Positions 60,109-64,000 of a stretch of DNA of 64,000 nucleotides are shown piece after piece. A program made the translations under genes and the position numbers. How positions within the stretch are numbered: position 1 is the first letter of the stretch; each line of letters opens with the position of its first letter. This DNA comes from Hymenobacter latericoloratus (lineage in GTDB: Bacteria; Bacteroidota; Bacteroidia; Cytophagales; Hymenobacteraceae): assembly GCF_014199535.1 (NCBI RefSeq), contig NZ_JACHNV010000001.1:372001-436000 (forward strand), written 5' to 3'. The notes beneath the pieces are model-generated. The model ran no database searches and was not told the DNA's origin. It saw nothing but the letters and a program-made list of their open reading frames with translations.

Positions 60109-60651
60109 ATGGAGTTTAGATACTTTGCTATACAGGGGGTAGTAGAAATTCTGCCCCGGGTGTTCGGCGACGCGCGCGGGGCCTTTTTCGAGTCGTTCAG
60201 CGCCCAGAAAATGACCGAGGCCGGCATCGTGGGCGAGTGGGTACAGGACAACCAGTCGCGCTCCGACCGGGGCGTAGTGCGGGGCCTGCACTTCCAGAAG
60301 CCGCCCTACACCCAGGCCAAGCTCGTGCGCGTAGCCCAGGGCCGCGCCCTCGACGTAATCGTGGACATCCGCCGGGACTCGCCCACCTACGGCCAGCACC
60401 TGATGGTAGAGCTGGACTCGGAGCGTTACAACATGCTGTACGTGCCGCCCGGGTTTGCCCACGGCTTCACGGCCCTCGAAGACAACACGCTCTTCCTTTA
60501 TAAGTGCACCAACTACTACGCCCCCCAGTCGGAGGGCGGCCTGCTCTGGAACGACCCCACCCTGGGCATTCAGTGGGGGGTAGAAAATCCTACCGTCTCG
60601 GCCAAAGACCAGATCCTGCCCACCCTCGCGGAATTAGACAGCCCGTTTTGA
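60109..60651 (+). CDS. rfbC: dTDP-4-dehydrorhamnose 3,5-epimerase
   Basis: A 180-aa cupin-fold enzyme of dTDP-L-rhamnose synthesis. Diagnostic text: GAFFESFSAQKM, QDNQSRSDRGVVRGLHFQK with the catalytic His, LDVIVDIRRDSPTYGQH, and YVPPGFAHGFTALED. Length is normal. rfbA, rfbB and rfbD are not in the window. It is followed by a long inverted repeat. Confidence 0.94.
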   Translation: MEFRYFAIQGVVEILPRVFGDARGAFFESFSAQKMTEAGIVGEWVQDNQSRSDRGVVRGLHFQKPPYTQAKLVRVAQGRALDVIVDIRRDSPTYGQHLMVELDSERYNMLYVPPGFAHGFTALEDNTLFLYKCTNYYAPQSEGGLLWNDPTLGIQWGVENPTVSAKDQILPTLAELDSPF

Positions 60652-60659
60652 GGGGTGAG

Positions 60660-61054
60660 GAGGTAAATGGTGACAGGTGAAAGGATGGCTGGCGGCAGAC
60701 TTCTGGCCGGAGGCCAGGCGTCTGCCCGCCGGCCAATTAGGCAAGTCTCCCGACTTGCGGCCGCCAACGGCGGCCAGCTCGCGTCTGCGCCGCTTGCGCC
60801 ACCAGAGCGGCCTGGGTATAGCCGGGCTATAGCATCCACTGAAAAAAAGCCCGTGCAGCAGTGTTGCACGGGCTTTCCTCTTAGAAAGGATGGTTGGGGT
60901 AGCAGTTCAAAAGCTCCCGAATGGCGCAAGCGCGAGCTGGCCGCCTTCGGCGGCCGCAAGTCAGGAGACTTGCCCCATTGGCCGGCGGGCAGACGCCTGG
61001 CCTCCGGCCAGAAGTCTGCCGCCAGTCGTCCATTCACCTGTCACCATTTACCTC
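60660..61054. repeat. Large inverted-repeat element (about 395 bp) with internal terminator
   Basis: Left arm 60660-60801 and right arm 60922-61054 are closely complementary; the left has an insertion of about 9 bp. Each arm is itself built of small hairpins: CTGGCCggaGGCCAG, GCAAGTC-tccc-GACTTGC and GCCGCC..GGCGGC. The 120-bp centre has a terminator (60846-60857 with 60865-60876, aaagcccgtgca/tgcacgggcttt). It separates convergent rfbC and murF. No ORF inside looks real. Confidence 0.85.
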
Positions 61055-61070
61055 ATCCCCTCATCACCTC

Positions 61071-62381
61071 CTACACCAGCTCCACCAGGGTTTCCAGGCC
61101 CATGCCGCGGGAGCCTTTGATCAGGAGCTGGCGGTTACGCAGGGGGTGGGCCTGCAGCCAGGCGGCGGCTTCGGGCTTGGTGGCGAAGTGCAGGAAGCTG
61201 GCATCCAAAGCGGCGTGGCGCATATCGGGACCTACCAGGATAACCGTTCCGAAGGGCAGGCCGCTCAGCAGCTGCCCGATGGCGCGGTGCTCGGCCTCAC
61301 TGTCGGGGCCCAGTTCAAACATGTCGCCCAGAACCACCACCTTATCGGCGGGGTTGCCGGGGCGGGCGGCAAAGCTGTTCAGCGCCGCCGTCATGCTGCT
61401 GGGGTTGGCGTTGTAGGCATCCAGCACCAGCTCGTTGTGGGCGGTGCGCACCAGCTGGGAGCGGTTGTTGGTGGGCGCGTAGCTGGCCAGCGCCTCGGCA
61501 ATGGCGGCCGGCTCTACCTTGAAGTAGGCGCCCACGGCGGCGGCGGCAGCCAGGTTCGGAAAGTTGTAGCCGCCCGTAATCTGGGCCTCTACCATCGTGC
61601 CCTCGAACAGGCGCAGCACCACCTGCGGGGCCGCGCTGATCAGCTCAGCGGGGTAGCTGTCGGTGGGGCCGGGGTAGGTAATGCGCTCCGCCACAGTAGC
61701 GGCCATGCCGGGCAGGCGGGCGTCGAGGGTGTTCACGAAGGCCAGGCCGCCTACCTGCTCCAGAAACCGGAACAGCTCGCCCTTGCCCTTCACGATGCCC
61801 TCTACCCCCCCGAACCCCTCCAGGTGGGCCTTCCCGATGTTGGTAATCAGGCCATGGGTAGGCTCGGCCAGGCGACAAAGCAGCTCAATCTCGCCCTGGT
61901 GGTTGGCGCCCATTTCCACGATGGCCACCTCATGCTCGCCCGGCCGGATGCTGAGCAGGGTAAGCGGTACCCCGATGTGGTTGTTGAGGTTGCCGCGGGT
62001 GTACTGCACTTTGTAGCGCCGGCTCAGCACGGTGTACACCAGCTCTTTGGTGGTGGTTTTGCCGTTGGAGCCGGTAATAGCCAGCACCGGAATAATCAGC
62101 TGGCGGCGGTGGTAGTGGGCCAGCTCCTGCAGGGCCAGCAGTGGGTCGGGGGCGAAGGTGTAGCACTCCGGGTCCTGGGCGGCCAGGGCCTCGTCGTCCA
62201 CTACGGCGTGGCGGGCGCCCTTGGCCAGGGCCTGGGGGGCAAAGTCGCGGCCCCGGAACGAGGGGCCATTCAGGGCAAAGAACAAAGTGCCGTCCTGGGG
62301 CTGGCGCGAGTCGGTGCTGACGGCCGAAGCGGCCCGGTACCGGTGGTAGAGCGCCGCGAGGTCGGGCGTGCGGTTTTGCAT
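61071..62381 (-). CDS. murF: UDP-MurNAc-tripeptide-D-alanyl-D-alanine ligase
   Basis: A 436-aa Mur ligase adding D-Ala-D-Ala to the peptidoglycan precursor. The P-loop is ITGSNGKTTTKELV, the carbamylated/metal-binding region EMGANHQGEIELL, ITNIGKAHLEGFGG, and the C-terminal DAYNANPSSM and KGSRGMGLE are typical. It stands alone, divergent from the following secreted protein with a 54-bp gap, and is not next to other mur genes. Confidence 0.94.
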   Translation of the reverse strand: MQNRTPDLAALYHRYRAASAVSTDSRQPQDGTLFFALNGPSFRGRDFAPQALAKGARHAVVDDEALAAQDPECYTFAPDPLLALQELAHYHRRQLIIPVLAITGSNGKTTTKELVYTVLSRRYKVQYTRGNLNNHIGVPLTLLSIRPGEHEVAIVEMGANHQGEIELLCRLAEPTHGLITNIGKAHLEGFGGVEGIVKGKGELFRFLEQVGGLAFVNTLDARLPGMAATVAERITYPGPTDSYPAELISAAPQVVLRLFEGTMVEAQITGGYNFPNLAAAAAVGAYFKVEPAAIAEALASYAPTNNRSQLVRTAHNELVLDAYNANPSSMTAALNSFAARPGNPADKVVVLGDMFELGPDSEAEHRAIGQLLSGLPFGTVILVGPDMRHAALDASFLHFATKPEAAAWLQAHPLRNRQLLIKGSRGMGLETLVELV

Positions 62382-62435
62382 GTAACTTAGGACAGTAGAA
62401 GTGTGTTCGTAACTCGGACCATAACGCCCGTATGC

Positions 62436-64000
62436 ATGCGCCAGTATTTTACCGCCAGCTTTCTGGCCGCTCTTCTCGGCGGCATTTCCTTTCCGGCTTT
62501 AGCCCAGAGCAGCGCGCCCTTTGGCTTTGAGTACCGCGACGTGGCAAAAGTAGTGCACGGCACCAATACCCTGCGCAACCCCTGGGTGGGGGGCCTGAAT
62601 TCGCCCCAATTTTCCAACATCGACCTCAACGCCGACCAAGAGCCCGACCTGTTTGTGTTTGATAGGGCTGCGGGCCGGGTGTTTACGTTTCTGAGCGTGG
62701 CCGCCCCCACGGGCCGGGCCTGGCAGTACGCCCCCGAGTACGAGGCCCTGTTTCCGGCCGGCCTGCAAAGCTGGGCCCTGCTGCGCGACTACGACTGTGA
62801 CAACCGACCCGACCTGTTTACTTACGCCAACGGGGGCAATATCCGGGTGTACCGCCACGTGCCCGATGCTCAGGGGCGGCCGGGCTTCCAGCTGGTTACC
62901 AGCCAACTCACCTACTTCGACCCCGACCCCCTGCTGGGCGGCAACATCAACATCACGGGCGGGGGCTACAACATGCCCGACATCCGGGACGTGAACGGCG
63001 ACGGCCGCCTGGACATTGTGACCTACGACTTTGCCTCGCCGTTTCCGGCCGTGAACTACTATCGCAATACTGCCACCGCCGCCTGCGGGGGCCTGCAGTT
63101 CGCGCTGGGCTCCGACCAATGGGGCCGCTTTTCGGCCTGCCTGGGCCCGTGCACGAGCTTCGCGTTCGGCACCGAGCAGTGCCAGTCGGCCCCGTTGCGG
63201 CCCCAGCACACGGGCGGCTACAACCTCACGCTGCTGGACCTGGACGGCGACGGGGACCAGGACGTACTCACGGGCCGCGACAACTGCCCGGAGCTGGTGA
63301 GCCTGCGCAACGATGGCACGGCCCAAACCGCCAGCATGCCCCGCAGTGGCCTGAACACCGCCTTTCCGGCCGGAGCCGCCGCCGCCCGCGTGCCCAACTT
63401 CCCGGCCGCCTACCTCGCCGACGTGACCTTCGACGGGCGCCCCGATGTGCTGGTGGCCCCCAATCTCTACGACAACGTGGATACCGTGGAAACCCGCCAG
63501 TCGGTGTGGCTGTACCGCAACACGGGCACCGGCGCGGCCCCGAATCTGGTGCGCGAGCAAACCGATTTTCTGCAGCGCGACATGCTGGAGGTAAGCGAAG
63601 CCGCCGCCCCCACCTTCGGGGATGTGGACGGCGACGGGCTGCTGGATATGCTGGTGGGCGGCGTAAGCCGCAACAACGCGGGCGGGTTCTACCGGGCCGG
63701 CCTGACCCTGTACCGCAATACGGGCACGGCCACCCAGCCCGCGTTTCAGCTGGTCACCACCGATTATCTGGGCCTGCTCAGCCGCAAATACACCCAGCTG
63801 AAGCCCGTACTGGCCGACCTCAACCGGGATGGGGCCCTGGACCTGGTGTACTCGGCTACCCGGCCGGGCGCCACGGCGGCCCAGGCTACCACCCATGCCG
63901 TGTACTACCTGCTCAATACGGCCGCTCCGGGCCGGGCCGCCGTATTTGGTACTACCCCGGCTACGTTGGCTACTCTGCCCGCCAGCGCCGGCAACGCGCT
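62436..64000 (+). CDS. Secreted FG-GAP/VCBS-repeat protein, 3' end beyond window
   Basis: ATG 62436 opens a frame that runs without a stop to the window edge (521 codons seen). A signal peptide (FTASFLAALLGGISFPALAQ) precedes seven calcium-binding-type repeats of D-x-D/N-x-D-G: DLNADQEPDLFVFD, DYDCDNRPDLFTYA, DVNGDGRLDIVTYD, DLDGDGDQDVLTG, DVTFDGRPDVLVAP, DVDGDGLLDMLVGG and DLNRDGALDLVYSA. This indicates an FG-GAP/VCBS beta-propeller for surface adhesion or sugar binding. A T9SS signal is expected at the missing C-terminus. ATG 62432 in another frame is excluded. Confidence 0.85.
   Translation, partial: MRQYFTASFLAALLGGISFPALAQSSAPFGFEYRDVAKVVHGTNTLRNPWVGGLNSPQFSNIDLNADQEPDLFVFDRAAGRVFTFLSVAAPTGRAWQYAPEYEALFPAGLQSWALLRDYDCDNRPDLFTYANGGNIRVYRHVPDAQGRPGFQLVTSQLTYFDPDPLLGGNINITGGGYNMPDIRDVNGDGRLDIVTYDFASPFPAVNYYRNTATAACGGLQFALGSDQWGRFSACLGPCTSFAFGTEQCQSAPLRPQHTGGYNLTLLDLDGDGDQDVLTGRDNCPELVSLRNDGTAQTASMPRSGLNTAFPAGAAAARVPNFPAAYLADVTFDGRPDVLVAPNLYDNVDTVETRQSVWLYRNTGTGAAPNLVREQTDFLQRDMLEVSEAAAPTFGDVDGDGLLDMLVGGVSRNNAGGFYRAGLTLYRNTGTATQPAFQLVTTDYLGLLSRKYTQLKPVLADLNRDGALDLVYSATRPGATAAQATTHAVYYLLNTAAPGRAAVFGTTPATLATLPASAGNA

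Noticed and set aside
60921..62390. 489-codon plus-strand frame
   Set aside because: Antisense to murF and running through the large inverted repeat; no domain.
62499..63896. 465-codon minus-strand frame
   Set aside because: Antisense to the FG-GAP protein, whose signal peptide and seven D-x-D-x-D-G repeats are clear.

Overview
The window comes from a GC-rich member of the Bacteroidota, most likely Hymenobacter or a close relative in the Cytophagales. The reasons are several type IX secretion (T9SS) C-terminal sorting domains, many outer-membrane beta-barrel proteins, Bacteroidota-type promoter boxes (TAnnTTTG, in the best cases with TTG or TTTG 19-20 bp upstream), few recognisable Shine-Dalgarno sequences, and gene families typical of that group (DUF4468, DUF6268-like, DUF2652, PurSL, HD-DUF5706). 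Genus assignment is inference. Nothing indicates a prophage, integrated plasmid or CRISPR locus. This is chromosomal core and niche gene content sprinkled with short palindromic repeats.

Layout. 0-7.6 kb: a beta-barrel protein, tRNA-Val, a histone-deacetylase-family hydrolase, a three-gene type III polyketide cluster on the minus strand (oxidoreductase, PKS, methyltransferase), a minimal T9SS protein, a 39-aa membrane peptide and a flavin monooxygenase. 7.6-12.6 kb: an NtrC-type sigma-54 activator followed by a very large PAS/hybrid histidine kinase with Hpt domain. 13-18.6 kb: a repeat-bearing T9SS protein, a lipoprotein nuclease, a DUF4468 protein, then a good promoter driving a candidate structured RNA with its own terminator and a 55-aa peptide. 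18.9-32.5 kb: nucleotide biosynthesis, all on the plus strand: a divergent pyrD-like gene, pyrF, an AT-rich orphan, pyrE, then purSL, purQ, purC, an NTF2-like gene, purD, purN, purF and purM, covering PRPP to AIR plus the SAICAR step. A DUF559 nuclease cassette bounded by 54-bp inverted repeats has inserted at the end of purQ and is fused to it in frame.

32.6-47.6 kb: metal-binding, WGR-DUF4240, nicotinate phosphoribosyltransferase, STAS and LuxR-type regulator genes, tRNA-Arg, a nucleotide-cyclase-like DUF2652 protein convergent with an HD/Pycsar-type membrane effector, a 1302-aa protein that appears to join a phosphoesterase, a kinase-like domain and an Omp85 barrel, a DUF6268-like barrel, a STAS-like protein, an alcohol dehydrogenase and a DUF3850 protein. 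47.9-55.1 kb: ppk1 and sixA, a secreted M43 protease, hflX and a membrane cytochrome c. 55.4-64 kb: two tandem outer-membrane proteins sharing an almost identical 5' half, a T9SS gene broken by one in-frame stop, a glycosyltransferase and rfbC, murF, and a secreted FG-GAP/VCBS protein running off the end.

The observations I rate highest are the phosphoesterase/kinase-like/Omp85 protein, the inverted-repeat-bounded DUF559 cassette in purQ, the cyclase-like/HD-effector pair, the mosaic tandem barrels, the structured RNA with its downstream peptide, and the PyrD-like protein lacking its active-site residues.
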